Shown here: piece by piece, positions 44,973-53,446 of the stretch | Layout: every line of letters starts with the position of its first letter | How positions within the stretch are numbered: position 1 is the first letter of the stretch | DNA from: Streptosporangium violaceochromogenes | GTDB taxonomy: Bacteria > Actinomycetota > Actinomycetes > Streptosporangiales > Streptosporangiaceae | DNA: 64,000 nucleotides | Assembly (NCBI RefSeq): GCF_014654615.1 | Contig: NZ_BNBB01000025.1 | Location: 23,367-87,366 of the forward strand | Direction: 5' to 3' | The notes under the pieces: generated by a model | The model's database searches: none | Seen by the model: the letters and a program-made list of their open reading frames with translations, nothing else | Told to the model about the DNA's origin: nothing | Program-made: the position numbers and the translations under genes

Positions 44973-45848
44973 GTGACGTCCCCGCCCCCTCCCCCGTCCC
45001 CTCCCGCGCGGGTCCCACAGGCCGGCGACGGGCCCGCGGAGCCCGAACTGCGGGCCTGCGGGCTACGGCTCGCCTACGACGACCGGATCGTCGTCGAGGA
45101 CCTCGACCTGGTGGTGCCGCCCGGGCGGATCAGCGTCGTCATCGGCGCGAACGCCTGCGGCAAGTCCACCCTGCTGCGCGCCCTGGCCCGGCTGCTGGCC
45201 CCCCGGGGCGGCGGCGTGCTGCTCGACGGCCGGTCCATCCACACCATGCCGACCCGCCAGGTCGCGCGGCGGCTGGGCATCCTGCCGCAGTCGCCGACGG
45301 CGCCCGAGGGGCTGACCGTCGCCGACCTGGTCGGGCAGGGACGGGCCCCGCACCAGACCTGGTGGCGGCAGTGGTCGCCCGGCGACCAGGACGCGGTGAC
45401 GCGGGCGCTGCTGGCCACCGGGATGCTCGAACACGCCGACCGCCCGCTGGAGCGGCTCTCCGGCGGGCAGCGCCAGCGCGCCTGGATCGCGATGGCGGTG
45501 GCCCAGGAGACCCCGGTGCTGCTGCTGGACGAGCCGACGACGTTCCTGGACCTGGCCCACCAGATCGACGTCCTGGACCTGATCGTCGACCTGAACCGGC
45601 GGGAGAGACGCACGGTGGTCATGGTGCTGCACGACCTGAACCAGGCCTGCCGGTACGCCGACCGGGTGATCGTGATGAAGTCCGGCCACGTCGTGGCCGA
45701 GGGCGAGCCGGCCGAGGTGATGAGCGCCGGACTGGTCGAGGAGGTCTTCGGGATGCGCTGCCGGGTGACGGCCGACCCGGTCAGCGGAACCCCGCTGATC
45801 ATCCCGATCGGCCGTCACCACACCGGGCGGGCCCCGGACGGGCGGTGA
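44973..45848 (+). CDS. Siderophore ABC transporter ATPase
   Basis: 291 aa FepC/FhuC-type ATPase: Walker A GANACGKST, Q-loop LPQSPTAPEG, signature LSGGQRQRAW, Walker B VLLLDEPTTFLD, H-loop LHDLNQA. GTG at 44973 follows GGAGGTTGAAC. Energises uptake of the ferric siderophore. The N-terminal 25 residues are Pro-rich and outside the domain. Last gene of the import operon, convergent with the hydroxylase. Confidence 0.94.
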   Translation: MTSPPPPPSPPARVPQAGDGPAEPELRACGLRLAYDDRIVVEDLDLVVPPGRISVVIGANACGKSTLLRALARLLAPRGGGVLLDGRSIHTMPTRQVARRLGILPQSPTAPEGLTVADLVGQGRAPHQTWWRQWSPGDQDAVTRALLATGMLEHADRPLERLSGGQRQRAWIAMAVAQETPVLLLDEPTTFLDLAHQIDVLDLIVDLNRRERRTVVMVLHDLNQACRYADRVIVMKSGHVVAEGEPAEVMSAGLVEEVFGMRCRVTADPVSGTPLIIPIGRHHTGRAPDGR

Positions 45849-45877
45849 GGGCGCCCGTCCCGCCCGCGGGCCGGCCC

Positions 45878-47191
45878 TCAGGGCCGCAGCGCGTAGGGGC
45901 GCCGGTCGGCGGCCGGCCGCCCGGCGATGGAGCGGACGATCTCCCCGGCCCGCACGGCGGTGTTGGACAGCAGCGTCGAGCCGATACCGTGCGTGTGCTC
46001 GGTCGCGCCCTGCACGTAGATGCCGCAGCGCATCGCGCCGGTGGTGGCGACCCGGTAGTCGCGGTCGACCCGCAGGCCGCCGCCGGGCAGGCGCAGGCAG
46101 TACCCGCCCGCCTCGCCCAGCAGGGTGAGCGGGTCGCCCGGCCGGTATCCGGTGGCGTAGATCAGGGCGTCGGCGTCCAGCACGGTGCGCTCCCCGGTCG
46201 GCAGGAACTCGACCGTGGCCCGCAGGCCGCCCTCGCCGGTCGCCACGTCGACGAGCCGGGAGGCGTTGAGGATGCGCAGCCGCTCGACGCCGCGCACCTT
46301 CTCCTGGTAGTGGCGCCGGTACAGGTCGTCGATGAGGTCGAGGTCGACCACCGAGTAGTTGGTGGAGGCGTGGTAGCCCCGCAGCGCCTCCTTCACCTTC
46401 TCGGGGGCGGTGTGGAAGTGGTCGACCGCGCCGGGGTCGAAGATGCGGTTGGCGAAGGAGCTGTCGTCGGCGGGGGTGTAGCCGTACTTGGCGAAGACGG
46501 CGCACACCTCGGTCGTGCGGAACGCGCCGTGCAGGTGGTCGGTCACCTCGGCCGCGCTCTGCCCGGCCCCGACCACGATCACCCGCCGCGGGTCGCGCAG
46601 ATCGGGCAGCCGGGTGAGCAGTTCCTCGCTGTGCCAGACGCGCTCGCCGCTCACCACGCCCTCCGGAAGGACCGGCTCCAGACCGGTGGCGATCACCAGG
46701 TTGCGGGTCCGCCGGGTGGTCAGCTCGTCGGCGCCGCCGCCCCGCCGTACCACCACGTCGAACCACTCGACCGTCCCGCCGTCGGCGACCGGTGTGACGG
46801 CCACGACCTCCGATCCGTACTCCACCTGGCCGGCGAAGGGGGCCGCGGCCCACTCCAGGTAGTCGTGGAACTCAAGGCGCGAGGGGAACATCGTCTTGTG
46901 GTTGACGAAGTCGGCCAGCCGCCGCCTGTCCTGGAGATAGCTCAGGAAGCTGAACTCGCTCACCGGATTGCGCATGGTGACCAGGTCCTTCAGGAACGAC
47001 ACCTGCATGGTCGTGCCCTCCAGGAGCATTCCACGATGCCAGCCGAAGGCCGGCTGCTTTTCGAAGAACACCGCGTCGACCGACTCGTCCGCCCGCGCGT
47101 TGTGCTCCCGCAACGCGATCGCCAGAGCGAGGTTGGAGGGGCCGAAGCCGATGCCGACGAGGTCGTGGACGCGCTTCTCCGAAGGAGACAT
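45878..47191 (-). CDS. L-ornithine/L-lysine N-monooxygenase
   Basis: 437 aa flavin-dependent N-hydroxylating monooxygenase (SidA/PvdA/IucD family). FAD motif GIGFGPSNLA (near 13), substrate/flavin motif FSFLSYL, NADPH motif GAGQSAAEV (near 207) and YATGY (near 347) are all intact. It hydroxylates the side-chain amine of ornithine (lysine less likely), feeding the hydroxyornithine-specific module 3 and the formyltransferase. The ATG at 47191 is preceded by a purine-rich stretch. Divergent from the formyltransferase across an iron box. Equivalent to cchB. Confidence 0.93.
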   Translation of the reverse strand: MSPSEKRVHDLVGIGFGPSNLALAIALREHNARADESVDAVFFEKQPAFGWHRGMLLEGTTMQVSFLKDLVTMRNPVSEFSFLSYLQDRRRLADFVNHKTMFPSRLEFHDYLEWAAAPFAGQVEYGSEVVAVTPVADGGTVEWFDVVVRRGGGADELTTRRTRNLVIATGLEPVLPEGVVSGERVWHSEELLTRLPDLRDPRRVIVVGAGQSAAEVTDHLHGAFRTTEVCAVFAKYGYTPADDSSFANRIFDPGAVDHFHTAPEKVKEALRGYHASTNYSVVDLDLIDDLYRRHYQEKVRGVERLRILNASRLVDVATGEGGLRATVEFLPTGERTVLDADALIYATGYRPGDPLTLLGEAGGYCLRLPGGGLRVDRDYRVATTGAMRCGIYVQGATEHTHGIGSTLLSNTAVRAGEIVRSIAGRPAADRRPYALRP

Positions 47192-47296
47192 TGGGGGCCT
47201 TTCCGGGAGACCGACGTGAGGGGGTGCGGAGGCCGTACGGCACGCCCCGCGACAGATGGCGTCCGTCCAACGGCTTCCCATGTTCCAGCGTTTCAA

Positions 47297-47315
47297 TTAG
47301 GTTAGCCTCACCTAA
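47297..47315. promoter_or_regulatory. Iron box between hydroxylase and formyltransferase
   Basis: TTAGGTTAGCCTCACCTAA matches the 19-bp IdeR/DmdR consensus at 17 positions. It sits between the two divergent starts. Confidence 0.85.
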
Positions 47316-47362
47316 TTATCGTGAGCCTAACCCGTTCCGATCCCCCCTCACAAGGAGACAGC

Positions 47363-48310
47363 ATGCGGATCGCGATGTTCGGTTACCAGACCTGGGGCCA
47401 CCGCACCCTGCGGGCCCTCCTGGACTCCGGGCACGAGGTCGTCCTCGTCGTGACGCACCCCGGCAGCGACCACGCCTACGAGAGGATCTGGAGTGACTCG
47501 GTCGCCGAACTGGCCGAGAAGAACGGCGTCCCGGTGCTGCTGCGCAACCGGCCCGACGACGAGGAGCTGATGATCCGGCTCAAGGAGGCCCGCCCGGACG
47601 TCATCGTCGCCAACAACTGGCGGACGTGGATCCCCCCGCAGATCTTCAACCTCCCCCGGTACGGCACCCTCAACGTGCACGACTCCCTGCTGCCCGCCTA
47701 CGCGGGCTTCTCCCCGCTGATCTGGGCGCTGATCAACGGAGAGAAGGAGGTCGGGGTCACCGCGCACATGATGAACGAGGAACTGGACGCCGGCGACATC
47801 GTGCTGCAGCGCGCCATCCCGGTCGGCCCGCACGACACCGCCACCGACCTGTTCCACCGCACCGTCGACCTGATCGGCCCGCTCGTCGTCGAGGCGCTGA
47901 CGCTCCTCTCCTCCGGACGGACCGACTGGACGCCCCAGGATCGCTCCAAGGCCAGTTTCTTCCACAAGCGCTCCGTCGAGGACGGCAACATCGACTGGAC
48001 CTGGCCGGCCGAGGACATCGCCCGGCTGGTCCGCGCGCTGTCGGCCCCCTACCCCAGCGCGTTCACCCACTACCGGGGCGAACGCGTCGAGGTGCTGAAG
48101 GCGTCGGTCTCCAAGGGCCGCTACGGCGGCACCCCCGGGCGCGTGTTCATCCGCGAGGGCAACGGGGTGGTGATCGTCAGCGGCGCCGAGGCCCGGCGCG
48201 GGCGTGACCACGGGCTCGTCGTCGAGCGGGTCCGCCTCGCCGACGGCACCGAACTGCCCGCCGTCGAGGTCTTCCGCTCCATGGGCGGCTACCTCGCCCC
48301 TCATCCCTGA
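47363..48310 (+). CDS. Formyltransferase (methionyl-tRNA formyltransferase-like)
   Basis: 315 aa. The N-terminal formyltransferase domain has the catalytic His in NVHDSLLP (near 106-113), the GVTAHMM and DAGDI segments, and a C-terminal Fmt-like domain. Start ATG at 47363 after AAGGAGACAGC, beginning MRIAMFGY. It would transfer a formyl group from 10-formyl-tetrahydrofolate to the hydroxylated ornithine side chain, as CchA is proposed to do. Its place next to the hydroxylase and iron box makes a role in tRNA formylation unlikely. Confidence 0.9.
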   Translation: MRIAMFGYQTWGHRTLRALLDSGHEVVLVVTHPGSDHAYERIWSDSVAELAEKNGVPVLLRNRPDDEELMIRLKEARPDVIVANNWRTWIPPQIFNLPRYGTLNVHDSLLPAYAGFSPLIWALINGEKEVGVTAHMMNEELDAGDIVLQRAIPVGPHDTATDLFHRTVDLIGPLVVEALTLLSSGRTDWTPQDRSKASFFHKRSVEDGNIDWTWPAEDIARLVRALSAPYPSAFTHYRGERVEVLKASVSKGRYGGTPGRVFIREGNGVVIVSGAEARRGRDHGLVVERVRLADGTELPAVEVFRSMGGYLAPHP

Positions 48311-48340
48311 CCGGGCGCCTTTCGCCGGAGGGCCGGGCCG

Positions 48341-48892
48341 TCAGGAGGAGGCCGCGACCATCCCGGTGACGACGCCGGCCAGCGAGACGGCCGTGAGGAC
48401 GCACCCGCAGAGCACGGCGGCGCGGCGGCCCCGCCGTACCCCAAGGACGTACAGGAGCACGTACGGCAGAAAGCCCAGCACGCCCACGCCGAGGAAGGGC
48501 AGGGTGAGCGCGGCGAGGACACCCGCGGTGCCGGCCGGGACGGCGCGGTCGCCCTCAGGGGTGAGCCGGGCGGGCTTGACGTCCCCGGCGGTGGAGTCGG
48601 GCGAGGCGGCGACCGTCACCGCTGCGCCGCCCCCGTCGGGCACGAAGCGGCCCCGGCAGTCGTAGCGGCCCTGCCCGAGCGACGCGCACGAGACGACCGT
48701 CAGGGTGCCCGGGGTGCCGGCCCTGCCGGTCGCGAGTTCAAGGTCGCCCACCGAGAAGACGAAGGGCATCAGGCCGAGCACGACCCAGCACACCAGCAGG
48801 AAGGCCATGCCGACGGGGCCGGGGGTACGGCCGGGGCCCGGGGCCGGTCCGGGCTGGAAGGCGTCGGCGAGGTTCTCAAACGCGTCGTTCAC
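48341..48892 (-). CDS. Small membrane protein, unknown function
   Basis: 183 aa. Pro-rich N-terminus, a helix at about 28-50, an extracytoplasmic loop of about 70 residues with two Cys (SCASLGQGRYDC) and a TP-x-G pattern, and two C-terminal helices (about 122-148, 156-178). The topology resembles membrane-anchored proteins with a disulfide-bonded outer loop. Not recognised. Coding is supported by strong third-position GC and by the protein-like membrane pattern. Confidence 0.7.
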   Translation of the reverse strand: MNDAFENLADAFQPGPAPGPGRTPGPVGMAFLLVCWVVLGLMPFVFSVGDLELATGRAGTPGTLTVVSCASLGQGRYDCRGRFVPDGGGAAVTVAASPDSTAGDVKPARLTPEGDRAVPAGTAGVLAALTLPFLGVGVLGFLPYVLLYVLGVRRGRRAAVLCGCVLTAVSLAGVVTGMVAASS

Positions 48893-48932
48893 GACAACAC
48901 ATCATGCGGCGGGCCACTTGCGGCCCGCCTGC

Positions 48933-49685
48933 TCATGACTTGTCGCGGACCGCCCTGGCCTCGGCCTCGGCGGCGTCCATCGCGGCGGCCTCCTCCGGGG
49001 TGGGGGCGCAGCCGCCGAGGTGACGGGGCTGCCACCACGCGCCCGGGGGGATCTCCGGGTAGGTGCGCTGCGCCCGGTCGAGCAGCGCCGTCATGCGCGC
49101 GTGCAGTTCGTCGGTGGCGGCGTCGTAGTCGTCGCCGCGCTTGGGGTGCAGCGGCTCGCCCACCAGGATGGTGATCGGGACGTGCCGCTGCAGGAGCCTC
49201 CTGGGGCGCCCCTTGGTCCACAGCCGCTGGGTGCCCCACAGGGCGACCGGGATCAGCGGCACCTTGGCGGAGACGGCCATCCGGACCGCGCCGTTCTTGA
49301 TCTCCTTGACCGTGAAGGAGCGGCTGATCGTGGCCTCGGCGAACACCCCCACGACCTCGTCGGCCTTGAGGGCCTTCAGCGCCGCGCCGAACGCCGCGGC
49401 GCCCGCCGCGCGGTCCACCGGGATGTGGTGCATGCCGCGCATCAGCGGGCCGGAGATCCGGTGGTCGAAGACCTCCTTCTTGGCCATGAAGCGCACCAGG
49501 CGCCCGGCGGGCCGCGCCGCCAGGCCGGCGAAGATGAAGTCGAGATAGCTGATGTGGTTACTGGCGAGCACGGCTCCCCCGGTGCGGGGGATCCGCTCCG
49601 CGCCCTCGATCCGGATCTTGAGGTCCAGCGCGCGGAACGCGGTCAGCAAAGCCCCGATGACCGGGGGGTACACGATCTCAGCCAT
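48933..49685 (-). CDS. 1-acyl-sn-glycerol-3-phosphate acyltransferase (PlsC-like)
   Basis: 250 aa. Block I NHISYLD (near residue 42, NHx4D catalytic pair), then FMAKKEVFDH, the modified block III FAEATISRSFTVKEIKNG and block IV VPLIPVALWG. It would acylate lysophosphatidic acid or a related glycolipid at the membrane. The ATG at 49685 begins MAEIVYPPV, as in actinobacterial members; the upstream open frame has no homology. Monocistronic; not linked to the siderophore genes. Confidence 0.88.
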   Translation of the reverse strand: MAEIVYPPVIGALLTAFRALDLKIRIEGAERIPRTGGAVLASNHISYLDFIFAGLAARPAGRLVRFMAKKEVFDHRISGPLMRGMHHIPVDRAAGAAAFGAALKALKADEVVGVFAEATISRSFTVKEIKNGAVRMAVSAKVPLIPVALWGTQRLWTKGRPRRLLQRHVPITILVGEPLHPKRGDDYDAATDELHARMTALLDRAQRTYPEIPPGAWWQPRHLGGCAPTPEEAAAMDAAEAEARAVRDKS

Positions 49686-49747
49686 GGCTGAACCGTACCC
49701 CAGCCGCCCGCCTCCATCAGCCCGCCCGGCACGGGCCGCCCACGCCG

Positions 49748-50560
49748 TCAGGACTCGGCGAGCTGGCCGAGATAGGCGCGGATCCGCGCGGCGCGCGGCT
49801 GCCCCACCCTCAGCTCCTCCCTGATCCGTTTCAACGCCGGCAGCCTGCCCTCCGAGAGCACCTCGGCGAACCTCTCGGCGGCCACGGGGAACAGCGCGTC
49901 GGGCACGGGCACGGCGGCGGGAGCGGGGGCCTGCGCGGGGGGCGCCGGAGAGGCGGCGGGCGAGGCGGCCGGAGACCTGAACGGAGGCGGGGCCGGAGAC
50001 GGGGCCGCCTTCCCGGCGGCGGCCGTGTCGCGCCCGGCCGCCCCGGCGGGCCGCTCGGCGAGCCGTCTCGCGGCCACCGCGCCGGCCGGTGAGGGGACGA
50101 GCACGGCCCCGCGCCGGATGAGCACCATCAGCAGCTCGAAGGAGATCGTCAGGGTGACGGCGGGAAGCGCAGCGATCACGGCGCCGATGGCCCCGTACTT
50201 CCAGCCGTGCAGGATGTTCGCGCTCAGGGTGAGGACGATTCCGGCGGCGAGCGCCGCCCAGGACAGCCAGTGGCGGGTCAGGTCCCGCCGCGCCGCGTCC
50301 AGCAGGGTGAGGGAGGCGGCGACGAGGAGGCCGTCGATGCACAGCGGGACGAGGTGGGCGACCCACCCGCTCTCGCCGTGCTCGCGGACCACTTCGAGGA
50401 TGTGGCGGTAGGACACGACCGCGGCGACCGCGGCCAGCAGGACGACCACGAGGGTCGTGAGGGCGCGGATGACCACGTCACCCGTCGCGCCCGGTCGTGG
50501 TCGTCGCCCCGCCCCCGCGGGAGAGGCATGGGGAGGCTTGCTCGGCACGGTCGCTTCCAC
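49748..50560 (-). CDS. DUF2637/SpdB-like membrane protein
   Basis: 270 aa. Four hydrophobic helices between about residues 30 and 150 (VVIRALTTLVVVLLAAVAAVVSY first). LVPLCIDGLLVAASLTLLDA is typical of DUF2637, the family of plasmid spread proteins. A long Ala/Pro-rich linker and a C-terminal helical domain that may bind DNA (RIREELRVGQPRAARIRAYLG) follow. The GTG at 50560 has AGGAG nine bases upstream; an extension to 50659 would run into the operator. Divergent from the small gene at 50711 across TGTG/CACA palindromes. Confidence 0.7.
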   Translation of the reverse strand: MEATVPSKPPHASPAGAGRRPRPGATGDVVIRALTTLVVVLLAAVAAVVSYRHILEVVREHGESGWVAHLVPLCIDGLLVAASLTLLDAARRDLTRHWLSWAALAAGIVLTLSANILHGWKYGAIGAVIAALPAVTLTISFELLMVLIRRGAVLVPSPAGAVAARRLAERPAGAAGRDTAAAGKAAPSPAPPPFRSPAASPAASPAPPAQAPAPAAVPVPDALFPVAAERFAEVLSEGRLPALKRIREELRVGQPRAARIRAYLGQLAES

Positions 50561-50650
50561 GGTTTTCCGCTCCTGATCTGGTGGGGGGTGGGGAGGAGGG
50601 TCCCGGGCGGGCGGAGTGCCCGGATTGTCACGGTACAGCGGGATTAATTT

Positions 50651-50720
50651 TGTGGCCACACACTAATGCGAAACCTTGTGGCTACACAATAGGTGTGCCA
50701 GAATTTCCGTGTGACCACAC
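50651..50720. promoter_or_regulatory. Three related TGTG-CACA palindromic operators
   Basis: TGTGGCCACA (50651-50660), TTGTGGCTACACAA (50676-50689) and GTGTGACCACAC (50709-50720) lie within 70 bp between divergent genes. The last overlaps the start codon of the small plus-strand gene. They look like sites for one dimeric repressor controlling both genes. Confidence 0.6.
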
Positions 50721-50974
50721 AGAAAAGGGCCCCGGGCGACGATCCGAGCCACACGCCGATCCGGCGCTTCCGGGCACCCGACGACCTCTGGGAGGCCTAC
50801 GGCTCGGTCTGCCGGCGCGTCCTGCGGCGAGAACGCTCCGAGGACCTGGTCCAGCACATGCTGGCCACCGTCCGCGAACGCGGAGACGCCGAGGAACTGG
50901 AGAAGCTGACCCGGGCCGAGGCGGAGCTGGCCGAGCGCCGCTCCCGCAAGGGCGGGCGCCCCCGCGCGAGCTGA
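50711..50974 (+). CDS. Small basic protein, possibly ribbon-helix-helix
   Basis: 87 aa. The core IRRFRAPDDLWEAYGSVCRRVLRRERSEDLVQHML has the strand-helix-helix look of RHH DNA-binding proteins. A charged helical tail follows, ending GGRPRAS. GTG start at 50711 lies within a palindromic operator and has no ribosome-binding site, so it may be leaderless or start at the GTG at 50693. It could be the repressor acting on the three palindromes; this is inference. Confidence 0.6.
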   Translation: MTTQKRAPGDDPSHTPIRRFRAPDDLWEAYGSVCRRVLRRERSEDLVQHMLATVRERGDAEELEKLTRAEAELAERRSRKGGRPRAS

Positions 50975-51020
50975 CACTCCCCCGGCCGCCGGTCAGGTGC
51001 CTTCAGCCCTTCGGCCTCAC

Positions 51021-51109
51021 CGCTACGCACGCCCCACCCCCCGTAGCGCCTGGTATCCAGAAGGCCCCGGCCCCCTCCTGCTTCCAGGCTTCGGGGAACC
51101 GGGGCCGGG
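51021..51109. terminator. Hairpins in convergent gap
   Basis: CGCTACG/CGTAGCG (51021-51027, 51042-51048) and CCCGGCCCC/GGGGCCGGG (51066-51074, 51101-51109) in the 241-bp noncoding gap between convergent genes. Nothing else is seen there. Confidence 0.45.
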
Positions 51110-51215
51110 TGGTGCGGCGGGGCGGGAAACCGGGGAAGTTCGCGCCGCCGCACCCGCTTTCAGGGGGGTGGTCGCAATGGCGAAGGGGGCGGACGGAACG
51201 AGGGAACGGCCGCGC

Positions 51216-51572
51216 TCACACCGGCCCCGCGCTCAGGTGCGGCGCCGGAGGGTGCAGGGCGCGCAGCCGGGCGTACCGGCGGGCCACCCGTAGTGCAGCC
51301 TGTTCGGGGTCGCCGCAGCGAGCCGAGACGTACGCCGGGCGCCGTTCCCGAGGGTGCCAGCCGGCGCACCACCAGTACCGGTCGCCGTTGGACCACACGA
51401 TCAGGCCCGTCCAGACCGACACCAGCGCCAGGCCGTAGCCGCCGTGGACGTCGCAGGCGATCCCCTGCCGGGCCAGAGCCTCGCGCAGCCGTTCGGCCGC
51501 CCGCACCGCCGGGCAGTCATACGACGACCCCGGCTCCGGACGAGAGGGCTGGGACGGCGGATACGGCGTCAT
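51216..51572 (-). CDS. Conserved hypothetical protein
   Basis: 118 aa. It has a hydrophobic core HGGYGLALVSVWTGLIVWSNGDRYWWCAGW followed by PEQAALRVARRYARL. This pattern is common in small Streptomyces proteins found beside XRE regulators; function unknown. The ATG at 51572 follows GGGAG; a GTG at 51599 overlapping the upstream stop (GTGA) is an alternative. Forms an operon with the gene before it. Confidence 0.6.
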   Translation of the reverse strand: MTPYPPSQPSRPEPGSSYDCPAVRAAERLREALARQGIACDVHGGYGLALVSVWTGLIVWSNGDRYWWCAGWHPRERRPAYVSARCGDPEQAALRVARRYARLRALHPPAPHLSAGPV

Positions 51573-51595
51573 GCCCGCGCGCTCCCGCTCTCCCT

Positions 51596-51985
51596 TCACT
51601 GCGCCGCCCCCAGCGCCCCGGCGATCAGGCCGGCCACCTTCTCCGGCTCCCCCTGCCTGACCTTCTGAAGGCCGGGGCCGTCGCGCAGGGCCAGCAGGTA
51701 AACCCCCGACCGCTCTCCGACGGTCACCGTGGCCTCGCGCCACCCCTGCGGACCGGTCACCACAAGCTCGGGCGGAAACCGCTCCAGCCAGAATGACGGC
51801 CCGGACGCGCCCACCGCGCCGGCCTCGCCCTCCCGCGCCGCCGACAGCCCCAGGCTGATGACGTGGTGGCACCGGGAACGGATACCTTGCTCCCGCAAGA
51901 GCCGCTGCACAACCGCCAGCGCCTTGTCCTGACTCTCCACCACCTTCTCTCCAACGCGGAGCCGGGTGGCTTTAGAGTTCTGCAT
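51596..51985 (-). CDS. Hypothetical protein
   Basis: 129 aa, mixed alpha/beta without a recognised domain. The N-terminal half is helical (VVESQDKALAVVQRLLREQGI). The second half has strands (PPELVVTG, TVTVGERSGVYLLALRDG). The gene is divergent from the XRE regulator at 52223, so it is a candidate target of that regulator. Followed by a coupled second gene. Confidence 0.55.
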   Translation of the reverse strand: MQNSKATRLRVGEKVVESQDKALAVVQRLLREQGIRSRCHHVISLGLSAAREGEAGAVGASGPSFWLERFPPELVVTGPQGWREATVTVGERSGVYLLALRDGPGLQKVRQGEPEKVAGLIAGALGAAQ

Positions 51986-52175
51986 GGATCGCACCTCCAC
52001 CGTGCGGTCGGGGGCCCGTAGGCGTGTCGCCGCCTGCGGGCCCATCTTTTATGTCGCGTTTTGGTTTAGTTTTAGGTCGCATGCCGATCCCCTCTTTGGG
52101 GAATGTTGTATCCATGGCGACCGGACGACCCGTTTACTAGCATCAAGGTCAACACCCCGAGATTCATCGTTGCGG

Positions 52176-52203
52176 GGTTGCCGCAACCGAGATGCGGCAA
52201 CAA
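52176..52203. promoter_or_regulatory. Candidate operator of the XRE regulator
   Basis: GGTTGCCGCAACC (52176-52188) is a perfect 5-3-5 palindrome, followed by TGCGGCAACAA. The core GTTGCCGCAAC recurs inside the regulator gene at 52394-52404. Both lie close to the regulator start. Confidence 0.4.
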
Positions 52204-52222
52204 CGCGGAAGAGGGCCTATTG

Positions 52223-53446
52223 ATGACGACAGGGCAGGACCTCCGTGCATTGAGAGAAAGTCAGGGCCTCAGCCTGGATGCCCTGGCCGGCGAAATAAAG
52301 GTTTCAAAGGGACATCTCAGCCGCGTAGAGCGTGGCAACCGACCGGTCACCCCCGCACTGGTGCTGGCCTATCAAAGGACGTTCGGTGTACTCGTTGCCG
52401 CAACACGTGAGGACAGCGAGCCACCCCCAACGGATACGGTCGATAACATGCGAAGAAGAACCCTGCTTGGCTCAATCGCCGCGGCCTCCATGGGAGCCGC
52501 GGCCCTGGAGTCCCTCAACCGCCTGTTCGACGGCCTACCGGATCCCCCGCCGGGAAACGTTGGGCTGTCCGAGGTGAACGCCGTGGAAAACGCGACCCGG
52601 CTATATATGGAGACGGATCTTTCCGGCCACAGCCATATAGCGACGGCAATGGCGCACGGCGCACTCTCCTGGGCGACGAGCCTGCTTGATCGCAATATGT
52701 CGCCCGCGATACGGGAGCGGCTGTTCTCCGCCGTGGGATTACTCGCGGATCGCCTGGGGTGGGCGACCTATGACGCGGGAAAGCCGTCGCAGGCGATCCA
52801 GCTCCTGACATTCGCGCTCAACAGCACGGCTCAGGGCGACGATCGCGATCTGCGAGCGCATGTCATGCTGGACATATCAACGGTCATCACCGACATGGGC
52901 CGGCCGTCCGACGGCGTCGAGGTCCTCCGGATGGCGCTGGGAGACGAACGAGTCAGCCCCGCCGAGCAGGCCAACCTTCATGCCGTAGCGGCTAGGCACT
53001 GCGCCGCAGCAGGTGATCGAAAGGCCGGTTTGCGGCATATCTCACGAGCGGAGAATGCCCTGGAACGAGAGAGCGAAGTCGCGGGCGCCCCAGAGTGGGC
53101 CCATCGCATCACCGTCTCCGCCGGGCATCATGACAGCGCCTTGGGTCTCGCGCTTTTCGCACTCGGCGAAGACGATCGAGCAAAAGTACGGCTGACCTCC
53201 GCGATCGAGAAGCTGGGTTCAGGACGAACACGCACAGGACTACGGTGCCTCACCCGGCTCGCCGCTCTCGACATCCGCTCCGGAGATCGCGACCAAGGGC
53301 AGGCGAAGGCCCTTCAGGCAGCCGCGAAAGCCGCCGACATCCACTCGACACGAGTTACCGCCGACCTCCGTATGGTCATCAGCACCGCCCGCCGGCACGG
53401 GATGCACGATCTCGCAGCCACATTGACGGACACCCTCAAAGTGTGA
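52223..53446 (+). CDS. XRE-family regulator with helical repeat domain
   Basis: 407 aa. HTH at about residues 5-60 (LRALRESQGLSLDALAGEIKVSKGHLSRVERG), a linker containing RRRTLLGS, then about 300 residues of TPR-like helical hairpins. These architectures in actinomycetes are often signal-responsive regulators. The ATG at 52223 is chosen because the HTH begins eight residues later; a frame extension upstream to 52103 has no homology. Base composition is lower in GC than the flanks, consistent with acquired DNA. Confidence 0.85.
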   Translation: MTTGQDLRALRESQGLSLDALAGEIKVSKGHLSRVERGNRPVTPALVLAYQRTFGVLVAATREDSEPPPTDTVDNMRRRTLLGSIAAASMGAAALESLNRLFDGLPDPPPGNVGLSEVNAVENATRLYMETDLSGHSHIATAMAHGALSWATSLLDRNMSPAIRERLFSAVGLLADRLGWATYDAGKPSQAIQLLTFALNSTAQGDDRDLRAHVMLDISTVITDMGRPSDGVEVLRMALGDERVSPAEQANLHAVAARHCAAAGDRKAGLRHISRAENALERESEVAGAPEWAHRITVSAGHHDSALGLALFALGEDDRAKVRLTSAIEKLGSGRTRTGLRCLTRLAALDIRSGDRDQGQAKALQAAAKAADIHSTRVTADLRMVISTARRHGMHDLAATLTDTLKV

